From the NCBI RefSeq assembly GCF_006149045.1, contig NZ_VBSN01000027.1, positions 682,001 to 746,000 of the forward strand: a stretch of DNA of 64,000 nt, read 5' to 3'. The DNA comes from Dyadobacter flavalbus. GTDB lineage: Bacteria > Bacteroidota > Bacteroidia > Cytophagales > Spirosomataceae. Both the position numbers and the translations under genes were made by a program. The notes under the pieces are model-generated. The model saw only the letters and a list, made by a program, of their open reading frames with translations, was not told the DNA's origin and searched no databases. Shown here in pieces: positions 54,001-62,920 of the stretch (the stretch's first letter is position 1; each line of letters starts with the position of its first letter).

Positions 54001-54061
54001 AGGATACAATACTGCAGAACAGGAAAACATGCATGTACAGAATTCGTACAGTAGTTTTCAT
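51029..54061 (-). CDS. SusC/RagA family TonB-linked outer-membrane transporter
   Basis: Transporter of 1010 residues, importing oligosaccharides with energy from TonB. The signal peptide is HVFLFCSIVSFAQ. A carboxypeptidase-regulatory-like domain follows (VTGKVTSGSDGSALPGASVLIKG), then the TonB-box-like LNEVVVVGYGTQ, the plug (LYVVDGVWFDD, ASSQSIYGVRAANGVVLITTKRG) and the barrel. A consensus promoter lies upstream at 54108-54140. Its partner SusD is the next gene. Confidence 0.97.
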   Translation of the reverse strand: MKTTVRILYMHVFLFCSIVSFAQGINVTGKVTSGSDGSALPGASVLIKGTTTGVPTDIDGNYTIQVPSSESVLVFSMIGMVAQEIPVGTQTVINAALAEDAKSLNEVVVVGYGTQRKLDVTGSVAQIKGEEISRQPSMNAVSGLQGKVAGVQINNSGKPGEAPQIRIRGVGTAYGSANPLYVVDGVWFDDISFLNSADIESMNILKDASSQSIYGVRAANGVVLITTKRGKSGKAVVDYNGFAGFQKVTNQIEMANAREYATMVNELSNINGKPNILDPSQYGEGTDWYNQILRTAKVNNHQLSISGGGEKSTYNLSLGFLNQEGVVQKNNFKRYTARLQNDFQVLKSLKVGYTATGSYSKSQDEAGGIFRQLYAAGPVVPVYNADGSYGDPNDFGLGDANNFNPQVTIDFYNQNTKRTLLTANAYAELNVLNGLTFRTSLGGRYSQDETRSYTPQYAATLKQQNTTSVLQFVRPQTRYWIFENTLTYTKEFGNHNFTALIGQSAQRDQSYQLTASALNVPYSSEGDLYLTLGNADSRYVTDQGDLGTYASYFGRVNYSFADRYLLNASLRADGSSKFFQGGNAWGYFPSVGAGWVISNEPFMESQKFFDNLKIRGSWGKIGNASVPSNLSTLTVATGGGLAAVFGGQLNTGASINTIIPPTTYWERGVGTDVGLEAAILDSRLSLELDYYSKKTERAIFDIPVLTSIGTESGRIVGNQANFRNKGFEAALTWRDEIGKDLTYSIGLNGSINDNTVLSVSSGSNPIYDGGVGLTSGALATRTVVGDPIGSFYGLIVDGIFQNADEISKSAQPNAKPGDFRYRDISGTNGTPDGAITGLDRQVIGNPNPKYTYGINTSWNYKTIDLTLDFQGVAKVDIYNANMGWRYGNENFTKDFFDNRWHGEGTSNTYPSANIGGGTNYLPNTFFVQSGSYFRVRNAQLGYTFPQSVNEKLKIRKLRLYANAQNALNFFKYKGLSPEVRANENKPTQAGIDANVYPISATYNFGINVTF

Positions 54062-54107
54062 TGGCTTTAAATTAGTTGATAGAATTATTGTAAGAATTTA
54101 TTGACTT

Positions 54108-54140
54108 CAAATTTAAGTTCCAGAAGCAGCAGCAATCAAA
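54108..54140 (-). promoter_or_regulatory. Consensus promoter of the susC operon
   Basis: On the minus strand TTTG (54140-54137), 21 bp spacer, TAAATTTG (54115-54108): exact matches to both Bacteroidota elements. The leader to ATG 54061 is about 40 nt. Confidence 0.75.
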
Positions 54141-54229
54141 TAAAGCGCTACATCACCACTACATCAATGAGAATAATGCAAGGTTTTGGAGCCTGAAAGA
54201 AGGTTTTATAGAGAATTAGTACAAGAAGG

Positions 54230-57082
54230 TTAAATATCCATCATATACTGGACAAGGTTGGCTTCCACGCTTAATCCTAGTTTTTTGCGCATTCGGTAAC
54301 GTTTAATTTCCACACCGCGGATAGAAATTCCCAATACGGGAGCCATTTCTTTAGTGGAAAGATTCATGCGAAGGCATGCCGCAAGCCGGAGTTCGGAAGG
54401 AGAAACAGAAGGGCAAATCGCTCTCAGCCTTTTGAAGAATTGTTCATGGACTTCATCAAAGTTCTGCTCGAAAAGTACCCAGTCATCTTTGCCGGCAACA
54501 TTGCGCTCAATGCTGTGCAGCAGTTTCTGGTAATGAATGTTCGGAAGCTGCTGTCCCATTTCCGCTTTCACCTGCTTGAGTTCGTCTCTGATTTCTTCTA
54601 GGATTTCATTTTTTTTGACCACATTGATTGCCACATTGCTCAGTTGCTGGCTTTTGTTCTGGATCTCGCTCTGAAGTTTTTCATTCTGGATCTGCATGAT
54701 CTGCCGTTCGCTGGACAGCCGCTGCTGGCGCAGCTTTTCTTCCTGTTCCCGGATCAGTTTGCTGCGATGCCTTGCAAGTCGTTTTTCCTGATAAATGATC
54801 AAGCCGATGAATGCGGCCATCAAAGTCACTGCAAGAAGAAAACGGGCAAAAAGCGTTTCACGCCAATACGGTTCAATACTGAAATCGTAAGAAGCCATTT
54901 TGTTGTTCAGACTTGTTTTTAACTCAAAGCGGTAACTGGCCGATTCCAGATTTGTGAATTCAACGAAGTTCTGTTCAGTCCACTCCGACCATTGATCTGT
55001 AAGTCCTTTCAGCCGGTATTTATATTGTACATGCCGGCCATAAACTGGCAAAGCAAACATGATCCGGATCGAACGCACATCGGATCTGAGCGCAGGTTTG
55101 CCCGAAATACTGAAAGTTTCCGCAAGGTTGCGAAGATTGGCTACTTTACGGATCATGGGAGATGCAGCAGTTTCCGAAGTGTTCTTGTCAGAAAGTCGGT
55201 TGTACAATGCATAGCCGTTGTCCAGGCAAAAGAAATAGTATTCCCGTGAAATCGGAATAATGGTTTCACTGTTCCGTACGAGCGTAAGCGGCAGGTTCAG
55301 GACTTTATTGCCTGAGTAGTAAGCAACCCGATTGATATATACTTTAAACCAGTCCTGCGAAATGCCTGTTCGTAACTTGAACGGCTCTTCATCTTCCACT
55401 CTGAATAGATTTTTGCTTGGCTTCAGTTTGCCCGCTGCATCCGGTTCCAGAAAACGGCTGGCAGAATGTACATAAACCCGGTTGTTCCATTTGCCAAGCT
55501 CCACCGAGAATTCTCCCGGCAGATCCTGCGGTGCCCTGTATTCCTTCCATTGCAAAGCCGAGTCGAGCCGAGGCGTAAGTTTTACCCTGAAAAGACCTTT
55601 GTAAGCATGTCCGAGCCAGAAAGAACCGTCATGATCCCGGATAATCTGCCGGATCGGAATCGGCAGCACGCCTTTTACAGCATATGCGTACGTCCACAAA
55701 TTTTGCTTGTTCCGCTTATAAACATGCAGCCCGTTGTAAGCTCCCTGCAAAAGCAGCGTGTCATTACCGGTTTTGATCGGAATGATGACCCAACCGCCAT
55801 TTATATCTGAAATTCTGGTAATGCCGCTTTCTTCAATCCGGTAAGTTCCGTCATTGTGTCCACACAATAACTGATTGCTGATTACTTTCAAATTCCACGT
55901 CTGGCCTTCCAGCCCCGGCACCGGGCTGAATGGCTCGGAAGAAAGCCATTTTTTTACAAAAACACCTTTATTGGAGCCGACATACAATTTTCCATGCCAT
56001 AAAGCAGCTGCATACGTTGAGCCGAGCGGATTGTCATTGGTCTGATAAGAAATAACCGGTGAAGACATTTTGATCAGGTCGATTCCCTGATCCAGACCGA
56101 TCCAGAGCTGTTTGCGGCTGTCTTCGGCCAATGCGAGCACCGTATTGTTCTGCAGTCCGGTTTCTTTGTTGAAACGGTATTTCAGACTGCCGTTTTTTGA
56201 CAGAATGTAAACTCCGTTCTGTATGGTTCCGAAAACAAGGCTGCTGTCCTGACTTAAAACAAGCGCCCGGTTGATGATATTTGTTTTCAGTTCCTCCGCC
56301 AACGGAATGTTCCAGCTGGACAAAATGCCGTTTTGCCAGAGAAAAAGGCCCTGTTTGGTGGTTGTGATTAAAAGTTTGCCGCCGGAAAAAGGTAAAACAG
56401 AAGAAACAATCGCTGTGGCAAGGCCCTCTGTTCCCTTTAACGGAACAAACTTTTCATCTTTCAGCTCAAAAAGGCCTTTCCCGATGACCTGAACCAGAAT
56501 TCGGTTTTGTACATACCGTAAAAACATAAAGTTGCCGGACGTATTGATTTCCGTCAGATTTTTGCCGTCGTACCGGTAAATACGGGAAAAGGATTGAAAA
56601 TAAATATACTCAGGCGTTTTCAGAATGTGCCAGATTTCTTCGGTTTTGAGGCTTGCGAAATGTACTTTTTTGCTCAGGGAATAATATTTCAGCTGGCCGT
56701 CCGGTTCTTTTTTCCAGTAACCGAATTCAGAATAGCCGCCTGCATAAATTCTTTGCTCTTTTTGCCTGTTCCGATTATAAACTTTGCCGGAAGGAACGTT
56801 AACCTCAGCTTCATCATATAATATAGTCCTGACGATTTGTCCGTCCGGCAGTAAATGCACTTTCCAGGATGCACCGTCAAATTCCAGCAGCCCGTCGGAA
56901 TTGGCTGTATATACAATATCATTTTGATCATGATCAATATCCCAGTTCTGATTGTGCGCCTTGTAAACTGACGACGCATAATTGACCAGCGGAGGCGTTT
57001 CCTGCGCCGTGACGGCCCGGAAAACAGAAGCGAAAAAGAGTATAACAGTAAGCGTTGCCGCCTTATCTTTGCCAGCCTTCAT
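54230..57082 (-). CDS. Membrane-spanning LuxR-type regulator with two-component-regulator propeller and Y_Y_Y domain
   Basis: Regulator of 950 residues. Order: signal peptide (LTVILFFASVFRAVTAQ), periplasmic beta-propeller repeats to about residue 650 (NTVLALAEDSRKQLWIGLDQG is one), a Y_Y_Y domain (YKYRLKGLTDQWSEWTEQNF), one transmembrane helix (FLLAVTLMAAFIGLIIY), a coiled coil (RHRSKLIREQEEKLRQQRLS onward), and a C-terminal LuxR-type helix-turn-helix (SPSELRLAACLRMNLSTKEM). There is no histidine kinase or receiver domain, so signalling is direct across the membrane. ATG 57082 gives the best signal peptide. Position upstream of susC makes it the likely activator of that operon. Confidence 0.9.
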   Translation of the reverse strand: MKAGKDKAATLTVILFFASVFRAVTAQETPPLVNYASSVYKAHNQNWDIDHDQNDIVYTANSDGLLEFDGASWKVHLLPDGQIVRTILYDEAEVNVPSGKVYNRNRQKEQRIYAGGYSEFGYWKKEPDGQLKYYSLSKKVHFASLKTEEIWHILKTPEYIYFQSFSRIYRYDGKNLTEINTSGNFMFLRYVQNRILVQVIGKGLFELKDEKFVPLKGTEGLATAIVSSVLPFSGGKLLITTTKQGLFLWQNGILSSWNIPLAEELKTNIINRALVLSQDSSLVFGTIQNGVYILSKNGSLKYRFNKETGLQNNTVLALAEDSRKQLWIGLDQGIDLIKMSSPVISYQTNDNPLGSTYAAALWHGKLYVGSNKGVFVKKWLSSEPFSPVPGLEGQTWNLKVISNQLLCGHNDGTYRIEESGITRISDINGGWVIIPIKTGNDTLLLQGAYNGLHVYKRNKQNLWTYAYAVKGVLPIPIRQIIRDHDGSFWLGHAYKGLFRVKLTPRLDSALQWKEYRAPQDLPGEFSVELGKWNNRVYVHSASRFLEPDAAGKLKPSKNLFRVEDEEPFKLRTGISQDWFKVYINRVAYYSGNKVLNLPLTLVRNSETIIPISREYYFFCLDNGYALYNRLSDKNTSETAASPMIRKVANLRNLAETFSISGKPALRSDVRSIRIMFALPVYGRHVQYKYRLKGLTDQWSEWTEQNFVEFTNLESASYRFELKTSLNNKMASYDFSIEPYWRETLFARFLLAVTLMAAFIGLIIYQEKRLARHRSKLIREQEEKLRQQRLSSERQIMQIQNEKLQSEIQNKSQQLSNVAINVVKKNEILEEIRDELKQVKAEMGQQLPNIHYQKLLHSIERNVAGKDDWVLFEQNFDEVHEQFFKRLRAICPSVSPSELRLAACLRMNLSTKEMAPVLGISIRGVEIKRYRMRKKLGLSVEANLVQYMMDI

Positions 57083-57213
57083 GATGGGAAAAATGTGCAT
57101 AAGCTGTTTTACTGTACAAACAAAAATCATTTCAATAATCTTTTGGTAATGCTTCAACGCATCTGGAAGGGTTTGATACGCTCTTTACCAGTGAAACATA
57201 ATAACGTTAGTAA

Positions 57214-58590
57214 ATGAAAAAAGTACTTGCAATTCTTTTGCTCACCGCTTCGGCTTCCATGGCGCAGGTCAGGCATTCTGATGACAATACGAGAAACGAC
57301 ATCCGTTACAATCTTAATGAGTCCGGCTCACATTATGTAAAATTTACATTTACGAATCAGACATGGCTGCGCTGGAACGACAATAACCCGGGAACTACTG
57401 TGCTGGGCGATCCGAAGACAAATACGTTTGACATCGGACTGCGCCGTACGCGTGTTCAGCTTTTCGGGCAAATAACGGATCGTATTTTCTTCTACACACA
57501 ATTCGGAATGAATAATTTCAACAAACTGAGTGCATTTCCTGCTTACAATACGAATGGCACGCCGAGCAACAGAAAAGTAGCAGCCTTTTTTCATGATGCA
57601 CTCGGTGAATACGAAGTTCAGCGGAAAGGAAACAGTTTTGTCAGGTTCGGAGGTGGCCTCACAGTTGTAAACGGCCTTTCGCGTTTCTCCCAGCCAAGTA
57701 TCGGAACCATTATGACGATGGATGTTCCGGTTTTTGCACAGGCGACGGTCGACCAGACGGATCAGTTTGCCAGAAAGCTGAGTATTTACAGCCGCGGCCA
57801 AATCGGTAAAGTTAATTATCGTCTGGATGTAGCCGATCCTTTTCCGATTGAAACAAATGGTTCCGTTCCGGCCGCCATCAGCGTAAATTCCGCATTTGCG
57901 CAGCGCAAAAACCACAAGCAGTTTCAGGCATTACTGATCTACAATATTTTTGATACCGAGGACAATACAACGCCGGGTTACATGACAGGAACATATCTTG
58001 GAAAACGCAGGGTTCTGAATCTTGAAGCCGGCATTATCTCACAAAAAAATGCAACATGGCGCAGGGAATCCGTTGATACGGTTTATAATGATATGAACTT
58101 GTGGTCTGTTGCTGCATACATGGACATGCCGGTTAATAAAAACAAGAGTACCGCTGTTTCTGCCTACATCGGGTATTTCAATACAGATTATGGCAAAGGA
58201 TATCTTCGTTATAATGGCATTATGAATCCTGCTACGGGTACTACGCAGTCCATTGCCGGCGCAGGCGGAACGCAGGGAAATGCGTATCCGATGTTTGGAA
58301 CCGGAAGGGTAATTTATGCTCAGGCCGGTTATAAGTTCAAAGATGGCCTGCTTGGAAGCCAGGGAACATTAATGCCTTATGCTTCTTTGCAGCATGCTGA
58401 TTATCAAAGGCTGGATAACGGGATGAATGTTTATAATCTCGGTGTTAACTGGCTGATTAAAGGTCATAATGGCAAAATGTCGCTCAATTTTGAAAACCGC
58501 CCGGTTTACAAGGCAAGTGCTGTTCCGAATGAACTGGCTTCTCATGGAAGAAAAAGCGCGTTTGTGCTTCAATATCAGATTTCCATTTAA
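57214..58590 (+). CDS. Outer-membrane porin (phosphate-selective porin-like)
   Basis: Beta-barrel protein of 458 residues with signal peptide KKVLAILLLTASASMAQ. Alternating strands such as HYVKFTFTNQTWLRWN, GLRRTRVQLFGQITDRIFFYTQFGM and IYAQAGYKFKDG, and a C-terminal strand ending QYQISI, suit a porin of the OprO/OprP-like superfamily. It is divergent from the LuxR-type regulator (131-bp gap) and could belong to the same regulon. Solute specificity is unknown. Confidence 0.85.
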   Translation: MKKVLAILLLTASASMAQVRHSDDNTRNDIRYNLNESGSHYVKFTFTNQTWLRWNDNNPGTTVLGDPKTNTFDIGLRRTRVQLFGQITDRIFFYTQFGMNNFNKLSAFPAYNTNGTPSNRKVAAFFHDALGEYEVQRKGNSFVRFGGGLTVVNGLSRFSQPSIGTIMTMDVPVFAQATVDQTDQFARKLSIYSRGQIGKVNYRLDVADPFPIETNGSVPAAISVNSAFAQRKNHKQFQALLIYNIFDTEDNTTPGYMTGTYLGKRRVLNLEAGIISQKNATWRRESVDTVYNDMNLWSVAAYMDMPVNKNKSTAVSAYIGYFNTDYGKGYLRYNGIMNPATGTTQSIAGAGGTQGNAYPMFGTGRVIYAQAGYKFKDGLLGSQGTLMPYASLQHADYQRLDNGMNVYNLGVNWLIKGHNGKMSLNFENRPVYKASAVPNELASHGRKSAFVLQYQISI

Positions 58591-58610
58591 AAAGCGTAAA
58601 ATTGCCTGGT

Positions 58611-59021
58611 ACAAGTCTCCGACGGAGCCCCCTGTTTGTAGAAGAAAAGCATTGCAATTATCAGGCGGCTCCGCAGGAGCCTCCTTGCAAGCTCAATTTA
58701 CCAAGCAACCGAGTGCTACAAACAGGGTGCCACGCTTTGGCAGAATTCAATCTGCTACGGAGTAGCACCCTGTTTGTAGAAAATTCCAAAAAATGTACAC
58801 TGCAAGGCTCCGACGGAGCCCCCTGTTTGTAGAAAAAGCATTGCAATAATCAGGCGGCTCCGCAGGAGTCTCCTTGCAAGCTCAATTTACCAAGCAACCC
58901 AGTGCTACAAACAGGGTGCCACGCTGTGGCAGAATTCAATCTGCTACGGAGTAGCACCCTGTTTATAGAAAATCCCAAAAAATGTACAATGCAAGGCTCC
59001 TTCGGAGCCCCCTGTTTGTAG
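58611..59021. repeat. Hairpin-rich tandem repeat, period about 190 bp, two copies plus a third partial
   Basis: The 438-bp gap between the convergent porin and TonB receptor genes is nearly all repeat. The block GACGGAGCCCCCTGTTTGTA occurs at 58621 and 58812, and a variant at 59001 (offsets 191 and 189). Each full unit has GGCTCCNNNGGAGCC hairpins (58667-58681, 58806-58820, 58856-58870 with one mismatch, 58995-59009), and a 14-bp inverted pair CTACAAACAGGGTG / CACCCTGTTTGTAG (58716-58729 with 58766-58779; in the second unit 58905-58918 with 58955-58968, one mismatch). Inside the pair lie GCTACGGAGTAGC and GCCACGCTTTGGC. No gene is supported. It may act as a terminator or be a mobile structured repeat. 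Confidence 0.9.
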
Positions 59022-59028
59022 CAATCAT

Positions 59029-61830
59029 TTAGAAATTGAAATTCAGCCTTGCGAAAATATAGCGTCCGTTAAAACCCATTTGCTGAACACGTCTCGAATA
59101 AACAAAACGTCCAAGGCTGATATTGCCGGAGTGCGCTTGCAGTTCCGGATAAACATCAAACAAATTGTTACTGCCAACGGAAAGGTTGATTGCTTTCGTA
59201 AGATCATAATTCAATGCAATGTCTGTCACAATTCTTGCATCGTAAACCTGATCCAGCGTTTCCCTCTGGCCTGTTAATGTATTTACCGGCCAGGATTCAG
59301 GTTTTGTCGGGTCAATGGTCGCATCCCAGTAAGCGACTTCACCAAAGCGTACGGCCCGGAGCATCACACCGAATTTTCCTGCTTTGTAATTGATCATCAG
59401 GTTCTGCTTGTTTCTCGGGCTGGCGATTTCAAAACGGCTGAGGTCTTCCCGGTTAAAATAAGTATTCACCTGATTGGTTGCCACAAGAATATCGGATGCA
59501 TGAATAATCGGTTTTCCGCTTGCATCTTTCTTCACCCTGTTCTGAATAAATGTCCCCGCCAGCACTGCGCGGAAAGACTGGTTTCCTGCAAATCTTGTGT
59601 TGTAAGATAAGACGCCTTCCAACCCTCTCGAACGCGTATCCACCGCATTTGCAAAGAAATTGGCAGCCGTTGCATTGGCCGCTGCAAGTTGTGCTTTCAG
59701 TGCGGCATTGCCTGCATCTGTAAAATTGTTGGTCAGTACAATCCGGTCGTCAATGTCGATCTGATAGGCGTCCAGCGTCAGTTCAAATGCGTTGTTGATC
59801 TGGATTGTTGTCCCAATTGTAAAGCTCTGGGAAGTTTCCTGTTTCAATCTTGGAATACCCAGAATTTCTGCCGGTCTGCTGTTATTTGTAAAAGTGCCGC
59901 TTTCCTGCGGGACCTGCTGTCCGTTTTGTGTTACGAACAAGGTATTGGTTCTCGCATAATATTTCTGCTGAAGCGAAGGAGCCCGGAAGCCGCTGCTGGC
60001 GGAAGCGCGTAATGCAATGCCGTCTGTAATTTTGTAGCGGGTAGAAACCTTGTAATTAAGCGTATTTCCAAAATCGGAATAGTTTTCAAAACGAAGCGCC
60101 GCACTCAGCACCCATGCGCGCGTCAGATCCTGTTCAAGATCAACATAACCGGCTACGCTGTGACGGGAATGCGTTCCTGCATTCTGCGGAAAGAATCCGG
60201 CAAATACCTGTGAACCGGATGCAACTCCCGAAGCAATATCGTAATTCTGGTAAGATGATTCCTCACCCGCTGTAATGGTGTATTTATCTGTTCGTTGTTC
60301 TGCTCCAACGGCTACATTCAGCCCTTGCAGCACATTAAACTTGCGTCCCAGGTCAAGATTGACTGTGTTTTGTGAAAACCCGTTGCCGCCGGCATTGAAA
60401 GTCGTCTGGAAATTGCTGGTGGAAACAGCCTGCGTATAATTGACGGAATTCGCTATTTCGTAGTCAAAATCATTTTTGCCGAAAGTATTGCTCAGGTCAA
60501 ATTTCCATTCTCCGAGCTTCCCTCTGATTCCGGCTGCAACAGAAATATCCGTAACGTTACTATTGATTTCCGGCAGGAACCCGTTTGGATATACGGCAAA
60601 AACATTTGTTCTTACAATGGCCGGAACTGCGTTCGGGTAACGGTAAAATCCGGCTGCATATCCTTTTTTATTGTTATAGCCGCCAAACGCATATACTTCC
60701 AGATTCGTAGTAACAGGAATACTGGCATTCAGAACCACACCGCCGCCTTTTACTTTTGAGTTGCCGATACGCATGTCAAAGTTATTGCGTGTAAGTCCTC
60801 GCTGTGATAAAATTTCCTCATCTGCTATTTGTCCGTTCACGGCCGGAAACAGCTGGCCGGTGTAGGTGCCGGTCCGGTTCGTTGGTTCCCGGTTTACATA
60901 TTCTCCGGTGATATTCACAAATCCTTTTTCTCCGACTTTCAAGCCATAGTTCAGTCCGACCTGCGTGGTTCCACCGTCCGTGACGTTGACAGACGGATCT
61001 TTTCCGGTTCCGTTGTTGATAACATAATTTTTATCATAACTCGTCACATTCTGACCATAGGATACATTGCCGCTCAAACCGGTCCGGGTTTTCAGGATGA
61101 TGTTGATTACGCCTGCAATGGCATCCGATCCGTACTGGGCCGAGGCGCCGTCTCTCAGGATTTCAATCCTTTCTACGGATGTTGCCGGAATGGCGTTCAG
61201 GTCCGTTCCTACCGTTCCGCGGTTTACGGTTCCATTTACGTTGACAAGCGAAGACTGGTGCCTTCTTTTTCCGTTTACCAGAACAAGCACCTGATCCGGA
61301 CCAAGGCCACGAAGCTGAGCCGGGTCAATATGATCGGAGCCGTCGGAAATAGTCTGCCGTGTTGACTGGAAAGAAGGTGCAATAAAAGTCAGGATCTGGT
61401 TAATATCCACCTGGCCTACATTGTTTGTAATCTGTGCAACCGGAATTACATCAACAGGAACGGGAGAATCTATACGCGACCTGCCGCCGCTTCGTGTACC
61501 GGTCACGACAATTTCACCCAAAAGCTCCGAGGACTCGGCAAGGGAAACATCCAGTGAAACCGTTTCACCTGCCTTGATGACTGCCGGAACGGTTTTTGAA
61601 GTGTAACCTATAAATGAAACAATGAGATTGTAAGAACCTGCGGCTGCATTCAGTTCAAAATTTCCGTTTGCATCGGTTACTGTTCCGTTGTTCGTACCTT
61701 CAACGAGTATGGAAACGCCCGGCAGGGCAGAACCGTTTTTTTCATCTGTTACTTTTCCTCTTATTCCCTGCGCGAATAATCCGGATGAAATCAGAAGCGT
61801 AACAAAAAGTACAGTTAGTGATTTTCTCAT
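59029..61830 (-). CDS. TonB-dependent receptor
   Basis: Outer-membrane receptor of 933 residues. The signal is LTVLFVTLLISSGLFAQ; a carboxypeptidase-regulatory-like domain (IRGKVTDEKNGSALPGVSILVEG) precedes the TonB box-like region LGEIVVTGTRSGG, the plug (LRGLGPDQVLVLVNGKRRHQ; ILRDGASAQYGSDAIAGVINI) and a barrel ending in RLNFNF. It is a stand-alone siderophore/vitamin-type receptor with no SusD. It has no STN domain. The gene ends 8 bp from the tandem repeat. Ligand unknown. Confidence 0.95.
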   Translation of the reverse strand: MRKSLTVLFVTLLISSGLFAQGIRGKVTDEKNGSALPGVSILVEGTNNGTVTDANGNFELNAAAGSYNLIVSFIGYTSKTVPAVIKAGETVSLDVSLAESSELLGEIVVTGTRSGGRSRIDSPVPVDVIPVAQITNNVGQVDINQILTFIAPSFQSTRQTISDGSDHIDPAQLRGLGPDQVLVLVNGKRRHQSSLVNVNGTVNRGTVGTDLNAIPATSVERIEILRDGASAQYGSDAIAGVINIILKTRTGLSGNVSYGQNVTSYDKNYVINNGTGKDPSVNVTDGGTTQVGLNYGLKVGEKGFVNITGEYVNREPTNRTGTYTGQLFPAVNGQIADEEILSQRGLTRNNFDMRIGNSKVKGGGVVLNASIPVTTNLEVYAFGGYNNKKGYAAGFYRYPNAVPAIVRTNVFAVYPNGFLPEINSNVTDISVAAGIRGKLGEWKFDLSNTFGKNDFDYEIANSVNYTQAVSTSNFQTTFNAGGNGFSQNTVNLDLGRKFNVLQGLNVAVGAEQRTDKYTITAGEESSYQNYDIASGVASGSQVFAGFFPQNAGTHSRHSVAGYVDLEQDLTRAWVLSAALRFENYSDFGNTLNYKVSTRYKITDGIALRASASSGFRAPSLQQKYYARTNTLFVTQNGQQVPQESGTFTNNSRPAEILGIPRLKQETSQSFTIGTTIQINNAFELTLDAYQIDIDDRIVLTNNFTDAGNAALKAQLAAANATAANFFANAVDTRSRGLEGVLSYNTRFAGNQSFRAVLAGTFIQNRVKKDASGKPIIHASDILVATNQVNTYFNREDLSRFEIASPRNKQNLMINYKAGKFGVMLRAVRFGEVAYWDATIDPTKPESWPVNTLTGQRETLDQVYDARIVTDIALNYDLTKAINLSVGSNNLFDVYPELQAHSGNISLGRFVYSRRVQQMGFNGRYIFARLNFNF

Positions 61831-61939
61831 AAAAAATAAGTTTATGTTCGTCAGTAAGCCCGCTTAGCAAATGCAATGCCGGAACTTAACTTCATTACGT
61901 ATTTTTTATAAAACAGTCACAAAATATTTGCAAAAGCAC

Positions 61940-61971
61940 AAAGGCTGGCCCGAACAAACGGGCCAGCCTTT
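61940..61971 (-). terminator. Terminator after mdh
   Basis: AAAGGCTGGCCCG (61940-61952) and CGGGCCAGCCTTT (61959-61971), a perfect 13-bp stem with a 6-nt loop, lying 23 bp past the mdh stop on the minus strand. Confidence 0.8.
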
Positions 61972-61993
61972 GCCGTAATATCTTTAAATACAG

Positions 61994-62920
61994 TTATGCG
62001 TTCAGTGCGCCATTCATGGATCTGACAGCTTCTGCCGATTTCTCAAATGCCGCTTTTTCAGTTTCGTTCAGTTCCAGATCAATGATTTTTTCCCAGCCAT
62101 TTTTTCCTAAAACAACGGGCACGCCCATGCAAATGTCGTTTTGGCCATATTCGCCTTCGAGGTACACGCTGCATGGAACAATGCGTTTCTGGTTCCGGAC
62201 TATGCTTTCCACTAACAGCAAAGTGGCTGCTCCCGGTGCATACCACGCGGAAGTCCCGATAAGTTTTGTAAGCGTGGCACCGCCTACCATGGTATCCGCG
62301 GCTACTTTTTCCAGCTCTTCTGCAGAAAGGAAATTGCTGACGGGAATGCCGTTATAAGTTGCAAGTCGGGTCAAAGGGATCATGGTTGTATCGCCGTGGC
62401 CTCCGACAACCATTCCGTGAATATCCAGCGGGGAAACGTCCATGGCCAGCGCAAGGTACGTTTTAAAGCGTGCGCTGTCCAGCGCGCCGCCCATTCCGAT
62501 CAGGCGCTGTTTCGGAATTCCCGCTTCTTTGAATGCCAGATAAGTCATGGTATCCATCGGGTTGGACACGACAATGATAATGGCGTCCGGAGAGTATTTC
62601 AGTATATTTTCAGTAACTCCTTTTACAATCCCAGCATTTATGCCGATCAGTTCTTCGCGGGTCATGCCCGGTTTGCGGGGCAGTCCGGATGTAATGACTA
62701 CAACATCAGATCCTTTTGTTTTTTCGTAATCATTGGTGCAGCCGATCGGTTTGGTATTGAAGCCAAGTAAGGCGGCAGTCTGATATATATCCAGCGATTT
62801 TCCTTCGCTTACACCTTCCTTGATATCAAGCAGTACCACTTCCTCAGCCAGTTCACGACGAATAATATTATCTGCAGTCGTTGCACCGACGGCACCCGCA
62901 CCTACAACAGTAATCTTCAT
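61994..62920 (-). CDS. mdh: Malate dehydrogenase
   Basis: NAD-dependent TCA-cycle enzyme of 308 residues, LDH-like MDH type. The Rossmann motif is VVGAGAVGATTA; LPRKPGMTR carries the arginine that selects malate over lactate; VVSNPMDTMTYLAF and the catalytic His175 in GGHGDTTMIP complete the active site. It is transcribed away from the DUF1232 gene. Upstream gap of 190 bp with no clear box seen. Confidence 0.97.
   Translation of the reverse strand: MKITVVGAGAVGATTADNIIRRELAEEVVLLDIKEGVSEGKSLDIYQTAALLGFNTKPIGCTNDYEKTKGSDVVVITSGLPRKPGMTREELIGINAGIVKGVTENILKYSPDAIIIVVSNPMDTMTYLAFKEAGIPKQRLIGMGGALDSARFKTYLALAMDVSPLDIHGMVVGGHGDTTMIPLTRLATYNGIPVSNFLSAEELEKVAADTMVGGATLTKLIGTSAWYAPGAATLLLVESIVRNQKRIVPCSVYLEGEYGQNDICMGVPVVLGKNGWEKIIDLELNETEKAAFEKSAEAVRSMNGALNA

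Noticed and set aside
58469..58765. Open frames of 60-98 codons in the porin/TonB receptor gap
   Set aside because: They lie across the tandem repeat or the end of the porin gene, change with repeat copy and have no recognisable domain.
58611..59021. CRISPR array
   Set aside because: The period is about 190 bp and the 'spacers' are themselves repeated; no short repeats with unique spacers and no cas genes.
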